This document shows, piece by piece, positions 8,542 to 17,121 of a stretch of DNA of 64,000 nt. Position 1 is the stretch's first letter; every line of letters begins with the position of its first letter. Source of the DNA: Thalassobius sp. Cn5-15 (GTDB lineage Bacteria > Pseudomonadota > Alphaproteobacteria > Rhodobacterales > Rhodobacteraceae); the NCBI RefSeq assembly GCF_022347685.1, contig NZ_JAKRGF010000005.1, forward strand, positions 205,472 to 269,471, in the 5' to 3' direction. Under the pieces are notes generated by a model. It was not told the DNA's origin, made no database searches, and saw only the letters and a program-made list of their open reading frames with translations. The translations under genes were made by a program, and so were the position numbers.

Positions 8542-10335
8542 ATGACAACACAAGAGGGTCAGAAGAGCGAAAATTTGGAACGGCTGGAGGCGAATTTGGC
8601 ACGGGTGGAGGACCTGTCGAAGCGCTTCATGGCGGCTGTATCGCAGCGCAACCCACCTGATCCTCAGCTCTCGGCCCCGGATCAGGATGTGTTTGTCAAA
8701 GCAACGGGTCAATATTGGGCCAATATGTTGCAGGATCCGGCCAAACTCTTTGAAAACCAACTGGAATTTTGGGGAAACTCGGTCAAACATTACCTTGAAG
8801 CTTCTCAGGCTTTGGCCAAGGGAAAGCTGGAAGCGCCTGAGGATCAGACCCCCACAGATCGCCGTTTTTCCAACCCTTTGTGGCAGACACATCCCTATTT
8901 TAATTACGTCAAACAACAATACATGATGAACGCCGCTGCCATTCAAACTGCGGTGCAGAATGTCGAAGGTTTGACGGAAACAGACCGCAATCGGCTAGAA
9001 TACTTCGCCAAACAGATCGTCGATATGATGTCGCCAACCAATTTTCTGGGCACCAACCCGGACGCATTGGAACGTGCGATTGAGACCGAGGGGGAAAGTC
9101 TGGTCAAAGGGCTGGAAAATCTGGTGGCAGATCTGGAGGCCAACAGCGGCGAAATGCTGGTTCGCCTTGCGGATGAAAAGGCCTTTGAACTCGGGCGCAA
9201 TGTGGCCACCGCTAAAGGATCGGTTGTTTACCGCAACCACGTGATGGAACTGATTCAATATGCGCCCACCACCGAACAGGTGCATGCCACGCCGCTGATT
9301 ATCTTTCCGCCGTGGATCAACAAGTTCTATATCCTTGATCTGAAAGAACAGAACAGCCTAATCCGTTGGATCACCGATCAGGGCTATACGCTATTTGTCG
9401 TCAGTTGGTTCAACCCGCGTCGCGAGGACCGCGATGTAGGAATGGAGGATTATGTTGAGCAGGGATATCTGGAGGCGATCCGCGTTGCGAAAGAGATCAC
9501 CGGTCAGAAACAAGTCAACGCGGTGGGCTACTGTATCGCTGGTACCACCCTGCATTTGACGCTGTCGCTCTTGAAGAAACGCGGCGACAAGTCGGTGAAA
9601 TCTGCCACCTTCTTTACCGCGCTGACCGACTTTGGCGAGCAGGGGGAGTTTACCCCGTTCCTGCAGGATGATTTCGTCAATGGCATCGCCGATGAGGTTG
9701 AGGTGCAGGGGGTTTTGCGCAGCTTCATCATGGGGCGCACGATGAGCTTCCTGCGCTCCAACGATCTGATTTATGGTCCGGCAATCAAAAGCTACATGAT
9801 GGGGGAGGCGCCGCCTGCCTTTGATCTGCTCTATTGGAATGGCGACGGGTCGAACCTGCCGGGGCGGATGGTGATGCAGTATCTTCGCGGCCTGTGTCAG
9901 CGCAATGAGTTCGTTGGGGACGGCTTTGATCTTTTGGGGGAAACCCTGCATGTGTCGGAAGTGGATGTTCCCTTGATGTCGATCACCTGTGAAACCGATC
10001 ACATTGCGCGGTGGAAGGATTGCTATCGCGGTTTCCAGCAGACGGGCGCCAAGGACAGGACTTTTATCGTCAGTCAGTCAGGCCATGTCGCGGGCATCGT
10101 TAACCCGCCCAGCAAAAAGAAATACGGCCATTACACCAACACGGACCTTAGCCTTGATGCTGAGGGATGGATGGCGGGTGCTCAATTCAATGAGGGCAGC
10201 TGGTGGCCAGCGTGGGAAGCTTGGCTGCAAAAACGCTCGGGCAAGATGGTGCCAGCGCGCAAGCCGGGCGATTCGGCTTATCCTGTGTTGGATGTCGCGC
10301 CAGGGCGCTATGTCGCGATGAAAGCAACTGTCTGA
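8542..10335 (+). CDS. phaC: Class I polyhydroxyalkanoate synthase
   Basis: This 597-residue PhaC polymerises (R)-3-hydroxyacyl-CoA into PHA. It has an N-terminal domain of about 200 residues and an alpha/beta-hydrolase catalytic domain with the lipase-like box GYCIAG. The catalytic triad is Cys331, Asp486 in CETDHIARW and His515 in SQSGHVAGI. Length and single-subunit layout fit class I. A G-run ribosome binding site lies before the ATG at 8542. A PhaR operator sits just upstream, so expression should rise when PhaR is titrated by nascent polymer. phaP follows after 165 bp with its own operators. Confidence 0.96.
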   Translation: MTTQEGQKSENLERLEANLARVEDLSKRFMAAVSQRNPPDPQLSAPDQDVFVKATGQYWANMLQDPAKLFENQLEFWGNSVKHYLEASQALAKGKLEAPEDQTPTDRRFSNPLWQTHPYFNYVKQQYMMNAAAIQTAVQNVEGLTETDRNRLEYFAKQIVDMMSPTNFLGTNPDALERAIETEGESLVKGLENLVADLEANSGEMLVRLADEKAFELGRNVATAKGSVVYRNHVMELIQYAPTTEQVHATPLIIFPPWINKFYILDLKEQNSLIRWITDQGYTLFVVSWFNPRREDRDVGMEDYVEQGYLEAIRVAKEITGQKQVNAVGYCIAGTTLHLTLSLLKKRGDKSVKSATFFTALTDFGEQGEFTPFLQDDFVNGIADEVEVQGVLRSFIMGRTMSFLRSNDLIYGPAIKSYMMGEAPPAFDLLYWNGDGSNLPGRMVMQYLRGLCQRNEFVGDGFDLLGETLHVSEVDVPLMSITCETDHIARWKDCYRGFQQTGAKDRTFIVSQSGHVAGIVNPPSKKKYGHYTNTDLSLDAEGWMAGAQFNEGSWWPAWEAWLQKRSGKMVPARKPGDSAYPVLDVAPGRYVAMKATV

Positions 10336-10361
10336 TTTTATTTGGTTATAAAACATTATTT

Positions 10362-10372
10362 CTGCAGCGCAG
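10362..10372 (+). promoter_or_regulatory. PhaR operator 1 upstream of phaP
   Basis: CTGCAGCGCAG is a perfect CTGC-N3-GCAG. It lies 28 bp before a second identical-pattern site, a tandem arrangement suited to strong autoregulated repression of the phasin gene. Confidence 0.78.
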
Positions 10373-10389
10373 CAAAATTCCTTGATTTG

Positions 10390-10400
10390 CTGCGATGCAG
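10390..10400 (+). promoter_or_regulatory. PhaR operator 2 upstream of phaP
   Basis: CTGCGATGCAG is a perfect CTGC-N3-GCAG, 100 bp before the phaP start. Confidence 0.78.
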
Positions 10401-10500
10401 CATTCATATTGGGTGCAAGACTGAATGACACCCCAGCCGCAGCAGGCAACGCCATCTAGTCGAACCTGGATGCGCTGCGGATCAGACAAGGATTTTAGAC

Positions 10501-10941
10501 ATGACCAAGACCCAAGACTTCACCGCGATTCTGAAAGACGCTATGGGTGCTTTCCCTGTTGATACCAAAGCGGTTGAAGATGCGTTCAAAACTCAGGCAA
10601 GCCTGAACGAAAAACTGACGAGCGCGGCGCTATCTGCTGCTGAAAAGTCGTCGGAATTGTCCAGCAAATGGACCAAAGACACTCTGGCCAAACTGGGCGA
10701 CGTTGCCAAAGCAAAAGAAGAGCCGGCCGATTATGCCAAAGCACTGGGTGAATTTGCTTCGGCTCAGGCAGAAACCGCTGCTGAAAACATGGCCGCTTTT
10801 GCAGAGATCGCCAAAAAGCTGCAAAGCGAAACCGTCGAACTGATGATGGCTGCAGGCAAAGACCTGAGCGAAGAGGCTTCGGCCGCAGTTCAGAAGGCTG
10901 CCAAAGATGCGACGGCAGCCGCGAAAAAAGCAGCTAAATAA
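10501..10941 (+). CDS. phaP: Phasin, PHA granule surface protein
   Basis: This 146-residue, Ala/Lys/Glu-rich protein is predicted to be almost wholly helical, with no cysteine. Amphipathic stretches include TKDTLAKLGDVAKAKEE and ENMAAFAEIAKKLQ, as in phasin family 2 proteins that coat PHA granules. The C-terminus ends in an Ala-Lys run (AAAKKAAK), echoing the tail of PhaZ. It lies between phaC and phaR, with two PhaR operators upstream and a strong terminator after it. It is probably a highly expressed monocistron repressed by PhaR. Confidence 0.9.
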   Translation: MTKTQDFTAILKDAMGAFPVDTKAVEDAFKTQASLNEKLTSAALSAAEKSSELSSKWTKDTLAKLGDVAKAKEEPADYAKALGEFASAQAETAAENMAAFAEIAKKLQSETVELMMAAGKDLSEEASAAVQKAAKDATAAAKKAAK

Positions 10942-10996
10942 TTCTGCCTCCTCCCGGCAGAACTTAAGGCACATCACTCCTCCTCCCAGATGTGCC

Positions 10997-11026
10997 AAGA
11001 GCGGGCTTTTTGAGCCCGCTCTTTAC
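10997..11026 (+). terminator. Terminator after phaP
   Basis: A perfect 11-bp stem (10997-11007 with 11013-11023) has a T-rich loop and is followed by T-rich sequence. Confidence 0.85.
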
Positions 11027-11085
11027 TTTTGTTTCTGCCGTCGCATAGAGTTTTTCTGCCGTGATAAACCTTTGGGAGGACTTCC

Positions 11086-11655
11086 GTGGCAGATGACAAT
11101 AAACCCCTGCTGATCAAGCGCTATGCCAGTCGCCGTCTCTATAATACAGAGACCAGCGATTACGTCACACTGGAGGATATCGCCGGTTTCATCCGCGATG
11201 GGCGCGAAGTGCAGATTGTTGACCTGAAATCTGGTGACGATCTGACCCGGCAGTATCTGCTGCAAATTATCGCCGAACACGAAAGCCGCGGTGAAAACGT
11301 GTTGCCGGTCAACGTCCTGACGGATCTGGTGCGCAGCTATACCAGTCAGGCTGAATCAATGGTGCCACAGTTCTTGCAGGCATCTTTCGAGATGCTGCGC
11401 GATGGTCAGTCGAAGATGATGCAAAACATGACCAAGACCAGCCCGATGGCCAATATGCCCGGTTTCGAAATGTTGCAGGCGCAGCAAGAGGCCTTTCTGA
11501 AGGCGATGACGCAAGGCATGGCTGGTGGTTGGCCCGGTGCCACATCGGGATCGACGCAGCCTGAGCCAGCGAAGTCTGACGAAGGTGAGGACCTGGACGC
11601 GATCAAGGCCCAACTGGCTGATCTGCAATCCAAACTCAGCAAACTGGATAAATAA
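11086..11655 (+). CDS. phaR: PHA synthesis repressor PhaR
   Basis: This 189-residue regulator starts with the conserved DNA-binding domain (LLIKRYASRRLYNTETSDYV, then TLEDIAGFIRDG). The PHA-accumulation domain follows (ILPVNVLTDLVRSY type), then a low-complexity region and a C-terminal helix (DAIKAQLADLQSKLSKL). PhaR binds CTGC-N3-GCAG sites and also PHA itself, so phaP and phaC are derepressed once polymer accumulates. GGGAGGA precedes a GTG start at 11086. A LysR gene starts immediately after the stop. Confidence 0.94.
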   Translation: MADDNKPLLIKRYASRRLYNTETSDYVTLEDIAGFIRDGREVQIVDLKSGDDLTRQYLLQIIAEHESRGENVLPVNVLTDLVRSYTSQAESMVPQFLQASFEMLRDGQSKMMQNMTKTSPMANMPGFEMLQAQQEAFLKAMTQGMAGGWPGATSGSTQPEPAKSDEGEDLDAIKAQLADLQSKLSKLDK

Positions 11656-12627
11656 ATGGTTGATAGCCCCGGTCGTATCACGCTCTGGGGCGTCGAAGTT
11701 TTTGTTGCCACCGCGGAGGAGGGCTCCATCTCCGCCGCGGCGCGACGGCTGGGCGCTAGCCCGTCGGCGGTTTCGCAGCAGCTGTCCAATTTGGAGACGG
11801 CGCTGGGCACCAGCCTTTTGATCCGCAATGCCCGCCCGGTGGCGCTGACTGCCGCAGGCGATCTGTTTCGTCGGCGCGCCAGCTCCATCCTGAATGAGGC
11901 CGCATTGGCGCGGGCTGAATTGGCGATGGCGGACATGGCACAGCTCACGCGATTTCGTATCGGTATGATCGAGGATTTTGAGGCAGACGTCACACCGGCG
12001 CTGCTCACCCATCTGGCGGCAGAGCTGCCGCAGTGCCAGTTTCAGCTGGCAACAGGTGCCAGTCACAGCCTGTTTGATCAGTTGGAGGCACGCGCACTGG
12101 ATGTGATCATAGCTGCAGAAATGGGGGCGGAGGGAGACTGGATAGAGGTGCATCCGCTATTGGAGGAGGGGTTCGTGGTTGCTGCGCCCAAGGGTATGTT
12201 TACAGCAGGCACAGCCTCGGACCTCAGGGCGCAGTTGCAGACCAAAGCGCTGGTTCAATACACCACACGGCACCATATGGGACGGCTTTTGGCGGCGCAT
12301 CTGGCCCGGCAGAACCTGCGGCCGGATCATCGGTTCGAACTGGACAGTTACCACGCCATTCTGGCGCTGGTGGCGCAGGGCGTTGGCTGGACTATCCTGA
12401 CGCCACTGGCCCTGCATCGTGCGCAACGGTTTGCGCCAGATCTGGAAGTGTTTGCACTGCCTTTTCCCCCCTTGTCGCGACGGATTTCACTGTTTGCACG
12501 ACGCGACAGTTTGCAGGATATGCCGGCGGAGGTGGCTGTTGTAATGCGTGATATTCTGCAGCGTCAGATTATTCACCCGAACGTCACGGCGCATCCGTTC
12601 ATGCGTGATGTTCTAGAGGTGATATGA
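11656..12627 (+). CDS. LysR-family transcriptional regulator
   Basis: This 323-residue LysR protein has an N-terminal winged helix (VFVATAEEGSISAAARRLG, SPSAVSQQLSNLE) and a periplasmic-binding-like effector domain from about residue 95. Its ATG directly abuts the phaR stop with no spacing, so it is translated from the phaR message. LysR genes usually sit divergent from their target; here the only neighbours are phaR and a convergent aminotransferase, so the target is unknown. A link to PHA metabolism is inferred from position only. Confidence 0.85.
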   Translation: MVDSPGRITLWGVEVFVATAEEGSISAAARRLGASPSAVSQQLSNLETALGTSLLIRNARPVALTAAGDLFRRRASSILNEAALARAELAMADMAQLTRFRIGMIEDFEADVTPALLTHLAAELPQCQFQLATGASHSLFDQLEARALDVIIAAEMGAEGDWIEVHPLLEEGFVVAAPKGMFTAGTASDLRAQLQTKALVQYTTRHHMGRLLAAHLARQNLRPDHRFELDSYHAILALVAQGVGWTILTPLALHRAQRFAPDLEVFALPFPPLSRRISLFARRDSLQDMPAEVAVVMRDILQRQIIHPNVTAHPFMRDVLEVI

Positions 12628-12628
12628 T

Positions 12629-12654
12629 CCATCCGCCGGAGTGTGGGCGGATGG
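12629..12654. terminator. Hairpin between convergent genes
   Basis: A perfect 9-bp stem (12629-12637 with 12646-12654) has an 8-base loop and no strong T-run. It probably acts in the gap between the LysR and aminotransferase genes. Confidence 0.55.
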
Positions 12655-12692
12655 GATTAGGTGTGTGTTTTTGATCATTGAAACAGCGCGCT

Positions 12693-13913
12693 TTAGGCGG
12701 GTGCCATTGCTTTTGTGTTGCCACGCACGTCTTGTGCTGCCTTGATCAGCGCCTCAGCGATCACATCAATTTCTGGTAGGGTCAGGCGGGCGGGCAGGCG
12801 GGCGTCGCAGGCGCGCATCAGCATTGCGCGGGTTTTCGGCAGGCTGGGCGGTGTGCCCAGAAATTCCCAATTCCAGAAAGCGCGGGCGTTGTCGGTAGAC
12901 AGGCCAAAGACCTGTACTTTTATGCCGCGCTTGGCTGATGCTTCTTGGAAGGCTTTCACCTCATCCTCTTCCATGCCGACCAGATTGAATTGGATCGAAT
13001 CCGGTGCGCGCTCTTCCGGCGCCAGTTTTTCCGGCACAGTAATCCACGGCGACAATTCCAGTTTGCCAGCCAGATAATCGTGGTTGCGTCGCCCATCGCT
13101 AACGCGGCGCTGCAATTCACTGATCTGCGGTCGGACAACGGCCGCCGACAGGTTGCCGAGGCGCAGATTGTATAGTGGCAGCTTGTTCTGCCAGCGGTCA
13201 AAGGCGGCTTTCAGGTCTGATTCGTCTTCGGGGCTGCGGGCCAGATGGGCCTTCCAGTTGTGTTCATAGGCGCCGGACATGATGGTGGCCTGTGCCAGAA
13301 TATCGGCGTCATCGGTGATCAGAATGCCGCCCTCGCCGGAGTTAAGCATCTTGTAGCTCTGGAATGAAAAACAGCCGATCTTGCCCAGCGTGCCGATGTT
13401 TTTGCCGTGCCATTTGGTGCCCAGAGAATGCGCTGCATCCTCGAGCACCGGCACGCCGCGTGCCGCTGCCAATTTCAAAATCGCATCCATGTCAGAGGTG
13501 TGGCCGCGCATGTGGGAAATCATTACCGCATCAATGCTACCATCCAGTTTGGCGGCAAAATCATCCATATCAATGCGATAGTTATCGCCCACCTCTGCCA
13601 GCACTGGGACGCAGTCTGCATGCACGATCGAGGACGGTACTGCAGCAAAGGTAAAAGCGGGGATCAGCACCCGCGCGCCGGATTTCAGGCCCAGTGCCTT
13701 CAGGGACAGGAACAGCGCGGCCGAGCAAGACGATACAGCCAGCGCGTATTTCGCTCCCAAGGCATCGGCGAAGTCGCGTTCAAGCAGCGACACCGGCGCA
13801 TCCTTGCCCGCAGTGTAGCGAAACAGATCACCTGAGTTCAGCAACCGTTCAATTTCGGCACGGGCGGTTTCGGGGATCGGTTCGGCGTCATAGACGTTGG
13901 GTGGCAAAGTCAT
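12693..13913 (-). CDS. DegT/DnrJ/EryC1/StrS-family aminotransferase
   Basis: This is a 406-residue PLP-dependent enzyme of the sugar-aminotransferase family. Visible landmarks are SSCSAALFLSLKALG, PAFTFAAVPSSIVHADC, VLEDAAHSLGTKW and the PLP-lysine loop SFQSYKMLNSGEGG. Family members aminate nucleotide-activated keto-sugars or amino-cyclitols. No nucleotide-sugar, glycosyltransferase or cyclitol genes lie next to it, so the substrate is unknown. The frame extends upstream to 14171. The ATG at 13913 begins MTLPPNVYDAEPIPE; AGGAAA lies about 12 bases upstream, and an ATG at 13940 is an alternative. It is separated from the fucose operon by a terminator. Confidence 0.8.
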   Translation of the reverse strand: MTLPPNVYDAEPIPETARAEIERLLNSGDLFRYTAGKDAPVSLLERDFADALGAKYALAVSSCSAALFLSLKALGLKSGARVLIPAFTFAAVPSSIVHADCVPVLAEVGDNYRIDMDDFAAKLDGSIDAVMISHMRGHTSDMDAILKLAAARGVPVLEDAAHSLGTKWHGKNIGTLGKIGCFSFQSYKMLNSGEGGILITDDADILAQATIMSGAYEHNWKAHLARSPEDESDLKAAFDRWQNKLPLYNLRLGNLSAAVVRPQISELQRRVSDGRRNHDYLAGKLELSPWITVPEKLAPEERAPDSIQFNLVGMEEDEVKAFQEASAKRGIKVQVFGLSTDNARAFWNWEFLGTPPSLPKTRAMLMRACDARLPARLTLPEIDVIAEALIKAAQDVRGNTKAMAPA

Positions 13914-14063
13914 GGAATCTTCGGCTTTCCTGAAGTTCATTTTTGGGAAAGCTAAAACAAGTTTTTGTGAAAAGAAAATGAAATTGCGCCTGCACATGGG
14001 TCCGTTCGGACACATTTTCGTCGTGGGGCGGTAAAAGCAGTATTTTTGGGAGGTTTGCGCGTA

Positions 14064-14098
14064 AAAGCGCCAAAGGCGGTCGCGGCCTTTGGCGCTTT
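14064..14098 (-). terminator. Terminator of the fucose catabolic operon
   Basis: A perfect 14-bp stem (14064-14077 with 14085-14098) has a 7-base loop and is followed by TTTTAC on the minus strand. It starts nine bases after the stop at 14107. Confidence 0.85.
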
Positions 14099-14106
14099 GC
14101 TCTTCG

Positions 14107-14949
14107 TTAGCCGGCGATAACGTTCTGGGTCTGAACCCCCAGACCTTCGATGCCCAGCTCCATCTTGTCACCCGCCTTCAGGTAGGTTTCGGGGTTTTGG
14201 CCCATGCCCACACCCGGAGGGGTGCCGGTGGTGATCACGTCACCGGGCTGCAGCGACATGAACTGGCTTAGGTGAGAGATCACCGTGGCGACATCAAAGT
14301 GCATGGTTTTGGTGGTGCCATTCTGATAGCGGTGACCGTTCACCTCCAGATACATCGCCAGATTTTGCGGATCTGCCACTTCATCACGGGTGACCAGCCA
14401 CGGGCCGATAGGACCGAAAGTGTCGGCGGATTTGCCTTTCACCCATTGGCCAGCACGGTGCAGTTGGAAATCGCGTTCCGACAGGTCGTTGACGACGCAA
14501 TAGCCGGCGACATGATCCAGCGCCTCTTCCTTGCTGACGTATTTGGTATGCTTGCCGATTACCACCCCCAGCTCCACCTCCCAGTCGGTTTTTACGGATG
14601 TGCGCGGGATTTCCACGTCATCGTTGGGACCGCAAATGGCGGAGGTCGCCTTGAAGAACACCACCGGCTCTTCGGGTAGGGCCATACCGGATTCGGCAGC
14701 GTGATCGGCGTAGTTGAGGCCGATGCAGATAAATTTGCCCACCTGCCCCACACAGGGGCCGATGCGCGGAGCATCCGCAACAGCAGGCAGACTGGCGGGA
14801 TCAAGGGCGCGCAGTTTGCTCAGGGTTTCATCGGACAGGGCGGCGCCTGCCACATCGCTGATCACGGCAGAGAGATCGCGGATGACCCCGTCCTGATCCA
14901 GCAGTCCGGGCTTTTCCGCGCCGGGGGCGCCATAACGCAACAGTTTCAT
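14107..14949 (-). CDS. Fumarylacetoacetase-family hydrolase, probable 2,4-diketo-3-deoxy-L-fuconate hydrolase
   Basis: This 280-residue FAH-family enzyme has the landmarks FICIGLNYADHAAESG, EPVVFFKA, TDWEVELGVVIG, NDLSERDFQ and the C-terminal DVITTGTPPGVGMG. The family cleaves carbon-carbon bonds of acylpyruvates with a divalent metal. As the last gene of an operon holding fucose mutarotase, dehydrogenase, lactonase and 2-keto-3-deoxyfuconate dehydrogenase, it should release pyruvate and L-lactate from 2,4-diketo-3-deoxy-L-fuconate. Close homologues are often labelled ureidoglycolate lyase; context argues against that here. AAAGGAAC precedes the ATG. Confidence 0.82.
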   Translation of the reverse strand: MKLLRYGAPGAEKPGLLDQDGVIRDLSAVISDVAGAALSDETLSKLRALDPASLPAVADAPRIGPCVGQVGKFICIGLNYADHAAESGMALPEEPVVFFKATSAICGPNDDVEIPRTSVKTDWEVELGVVIGKHTKYVSKEEALDHVAGYCVVNDLSERDFQLHRAGQWVKGKSADTFGPIGPWLVTRDEVADPQNLAMYLEVNGHRYQNGTTKTMHFDVATVISHLSQFMSLQPGDVITTGTPPGVGMGQNPETYLKAGDKMELGIEGLGVQTQNVIAG

Positions 14950-14967
14950 GTGGGTTCCTTTCCCTCG

Positions 14968-15708
14968 TCAGATCGTCCAGCCGCCATCAATGGCAAAGGG
15001 CTGTCCAGTGGTATATTTACTCGCGTCGCTCGCCAGATAGAGGGCAAGATCAGCGATTTCTTCGGCGGTGCCAATACGTCCCATCGGCTGGCGCGCGATA
15101 AAGTCACGCATGGCGCCTTCATAGTCGCCTGTGGCGCGCAAACGGTCGTGCAGGCTGGGGCTGTCGACGGTGCCGGGGCAGATGGCGTTGCAGCGAATGC
15201 CCTTAGTGACAAAATCGGCGGCCACCGATTTTGTCAGCCCGATCACCGCCGCCTTTGAGGCGCAATAGGCAAAGCGGTTCGGCACGCCCTTCAATGAAGA
15301 AGCGACCGAGGACATGTTGATGATCGACCCCCCGCCGTGTTCCAGCATGGCAGGCAGGGTCAGTTGGATCAGACGGAACATCGCCTTGACGTTCAGGTCG
15401 AAACTGAAATCCCAATCGCGTTCCGAGCACTCCAGAATGGAGCCGCCTGCTACAAAACCCGCGCAGTTGAACAAGACGTCCAGCGGCGGCAGATCGGCGA
15501 TCGCGGCTTCCGCCGCTGCGGCGTCGGTCACATCCAGTTTCAAGGGAGTGACGCCGGTGATGCCTGCCAGTTCCGCAAGGGCGTCTTCGTTGATGTCGCT
15601 GGCGATCACTTGCGCGCCTTCTGCGGCGAACAGTTCTGCCGTTGCGCGGCCTATGCCTTGACCAGCAGCGGTAATGAGGGCGGTTTTGCCAGTGAGTTTC
15701 TGGGTCAT
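14968..15708 (-). CDS. SDR dehydrogenase, probable 2-keto-3-deoxy-L-fuconate dehydrogenase
   Basis: This 246-residue short-chain dehydrogenase has the nucleotide motif TAAGQGIGRA, an acidic SDIN after the second strand (NAD preference), NCAGFV, and the catalytic Ser-Tyr-Lys in SSVASSLKGVPNRFAYCASK. The run SERDWDFSFDLNVK followed by the GVPNRF loop is typical of L-fuconate pathway dehydrogenases described in Xanthomonas. It should oxidise 2-keto-3-deoxy-L-fuconate at C4. Its ATG directly follows the stop of a 50-codon ORF, whose tail carries its GGAGG. The FAH gene follows 18 bp later. Confidence 0.85.
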   Translation of the reverse strand: MTQKLTGKTALITAAGQGIGRATAELFAAEGAQVIASDINEDALAELAGITGVTPLKLDVTDAAAAEAAIADLPPLDVLFNCAGFVAGGSILECSERDWDFSFDLNVKAMFRLIQLTLPAMLEHGGGSIINMSSVASSLKGVPNRFAYCASKAAVIGLTKSVAADFVTKGIRCNAICPGTVDSPSLHDRLRATGDYEGAMRDFIARQPMGRIGTAEEIADLALYLASDASKYTTGQPFAIDGGWTI

Positions 15709-15861
15709 TTAGAGGCCCTCCTGCAGCAAGCTATCGGCCACATAGGTTGAAGCTTTGTCATGTTGCGAAATGCCGCGCAGGGGGACAACGCAGGATTCGA
15801 TGCCCGCGCGGTCTCTTTGATCCAGCCAGAGGCCGTTTTTATCCAGAGTGGTAAGATCCAT
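15709..15861 (-). CDS. Unrecognised 50-residue small ORF in the fucose operon
   Basis: The minus strand reads from ATG at 15861 to TAA at 15709 with no internal stop, starting MDLTTLDKNGLWLDQRDRAG and ending VADSLLQEGL. It starts four bases after the lactonase stop with GAGG nine bases upstream, and its stop abuts the SDR start. The packing without gaps on either side makes it look translated. It is soluble, carries one Cys in ESCVVPL, has no signal or membrane segment, and I recognise no family. It could be a small regulator or subunit, or a remnant that now serves only to couple translation. Confidence 0.6.
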   Translation of the reverse strand: MDLTTLDKNGLWLDQRDRAGIESCVVPLRGISQHDKASTYVADSLLQEGL

Positions 15862-15865
15862 TCTA

Positions 15866-16696
15866 TTATTCCTCGATTTTATAGACGCGCTGGGCGTTCA
15901 TGCCCCAGATCGCATCTCTTTCCTGTTGTGAGAGGTGGGCCAGCATTTCCTCCGTGATCCCAACCCAGTCGTTATAGCTGGCCGCCAAGGTGCAAACCGG
16001 CCAGTCGCTGCCCCAGATCAGACGTTGGGGGCCAAAGCAGTCCAGCAGATGATCTACGTAGGGTTTTAGATCCGCAGGTGTCCAATCCTCCCCCGCCTCG
16101 GTCACCAGACCGGACAGTTTGCAACTGACGTTACTGCGGGCTGCAAGGGCAGCCATGTCTTCGCGCCACCCCTGAATGATGCCATCTGCAATCAGCGGTT
16201 TGGCACCGTGATTAATCACCACCCGCATCTCTGGGTGTCGGTCCAGTAGTTGTCGCAGCGCGCCAAGGTGGCGAGGCAGGGTCAGCGCGTCAAAGACCAG
16301 ATCGTGTTGGATCATCGCCTTGTAAATAGGGGCAAAATGGTCTTGTAGCATCCAGTCAGGATCGGGAATGTCCTGTATCATCGGTCGGATGCCAACCAGC
16401 CAGCGCGATTGCGCAAGTGAGGTCAGCACGTCCACTGCCATATCCGATTCAAAATCCACCCAGCCGACGACACCCTTGATAAACGGGGTTTGCTGCGCCA
16501 GTGTCAGCATGAATTCGGTCTCTGCCACTGTTGGGGCGGCTTGCACAACGATGGTGCCGTCAATTGCATGTTTGTCCAGCGTTGGCGCCAGATCATCAGG
16601 CAGAAAATCGTGATAGATTGCGCCCAAGTCAGGCGTCAGCCAACCGTAATCGCCCCGTGACAGCGCCCAGAAGTGTTGATGTGCATCAATCCTCAT
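15866..16696 (-). CDS. Amidohydrolase-2 family, probable L-fuconolactonase
   Basis: This 276-residue TIM-barrel amidohydrolase has the N-terminal metal motif DAHQHFW, a central VINHGAKP histidine and the C-terminal GSDWPVC aspartate. That is the layout of L-fuconolactonases and related sugar lactonases (COG3618 type). It would open L-fucono-1,5-lactone made by the neighbouring aldo/keto reductase. Its ATG overlaps the FucU stop by four bases (ATGA). L-rhamnono- or L-galactonolactone are alternative substrates; the operon's complete set of L-fucose enzymes favours fucose. Confidence 0.85.
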   Translation of the reverse strand: MRIDAHQHFWALSRGDYGWLTPDLGAIYHDFLPDDLAPTLDKHAIDGTIVVQAAPTVAETEFMLTLAQQTPFIKGVVGWVDFESDMAVDVLTSLAQSRWLVGIRPMIQDIPDPDWMLQDHFAPIYKAMIQHDLVFDALTLPRHLGALRQLLDRHPEMRVVINHGAKPLIADGIIQGWREDMAALAARSNVSCKLSGLVTEAGEDWTPADLKPYVDHLLDCFGPQRLIWGSDWPVCTLAASYNDWVGITEEMLAHLSQQERDAIWGMNAQRVYKIEE

Positions 16697-17121
16697 CCGA
16701 TCACCCCCTTTTTCAGGATGATGTTGCCATAAAACCGCCGCTCACCGGTTTGCACGACTGCATAGGCCTTGGCCGCGCGGTCATAGAAGGCGAAGCGTTC
16801 AAGGCTGTGGATTTCGGCGGGATGATCGGCGGTGGCATTGATGATGGTCTGGAAATCAGCGACGGCTGCAGGCAACTCATCAGGGTTGCCGACCACCTGC
16901 ATGGTAAGCGCGGGATCAGGCACAAAGCTATCGAGCGGCAGCAGCGTCAGAATAGCGCGCAGCATTTCGCTGGCGTCAGATCCATCGGCACGGATGCAGG
17001 TCGGTCCCAAACCGCTGGCGGGAAAGTTTGCGTCAGCGATAACAATCTCATCGCCGTGGCCCATGGCGCGCAACACATGAAGAAGGTCGGGGCTGAGGAT
17101 CGGGTCGATGTTACGCAGCAT
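16693..17121 (-). CDS. fucU: RbsD/FucU-family sugar mutarotase
   Basis: This 142-residue protein converts alpha and beta anomers of L-fucose, supplying the beta-pyranose for the dehydrogenase. The N-terminal LLHVLRAMGHGDEIVIADANFP holds the His and Asp active-site pair. HSLERFAFYDRA and the C-terminal RRFYGNIILKKGVIG are typical FucU motifs. GGGGAGG lies before the ATG, inside the end of the upstream aldo/keto reductase gene, which it overlaps by 11 bases. It overlaps the lactonase by four bases. Confidence 0.9.
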   Translation of the reverse strand: MLRNIDPILSPDLLHVLRAMGHGDEIVIADANFPASGLGPTCIRADGSDASEMLRAILTLLPLDSFVPDPALTMQVVGNPDELPAAVADFQTIINATADHPAEIHSLERFAFYDRAAKAYAVVQTGERRFYGNIILKKGVIG

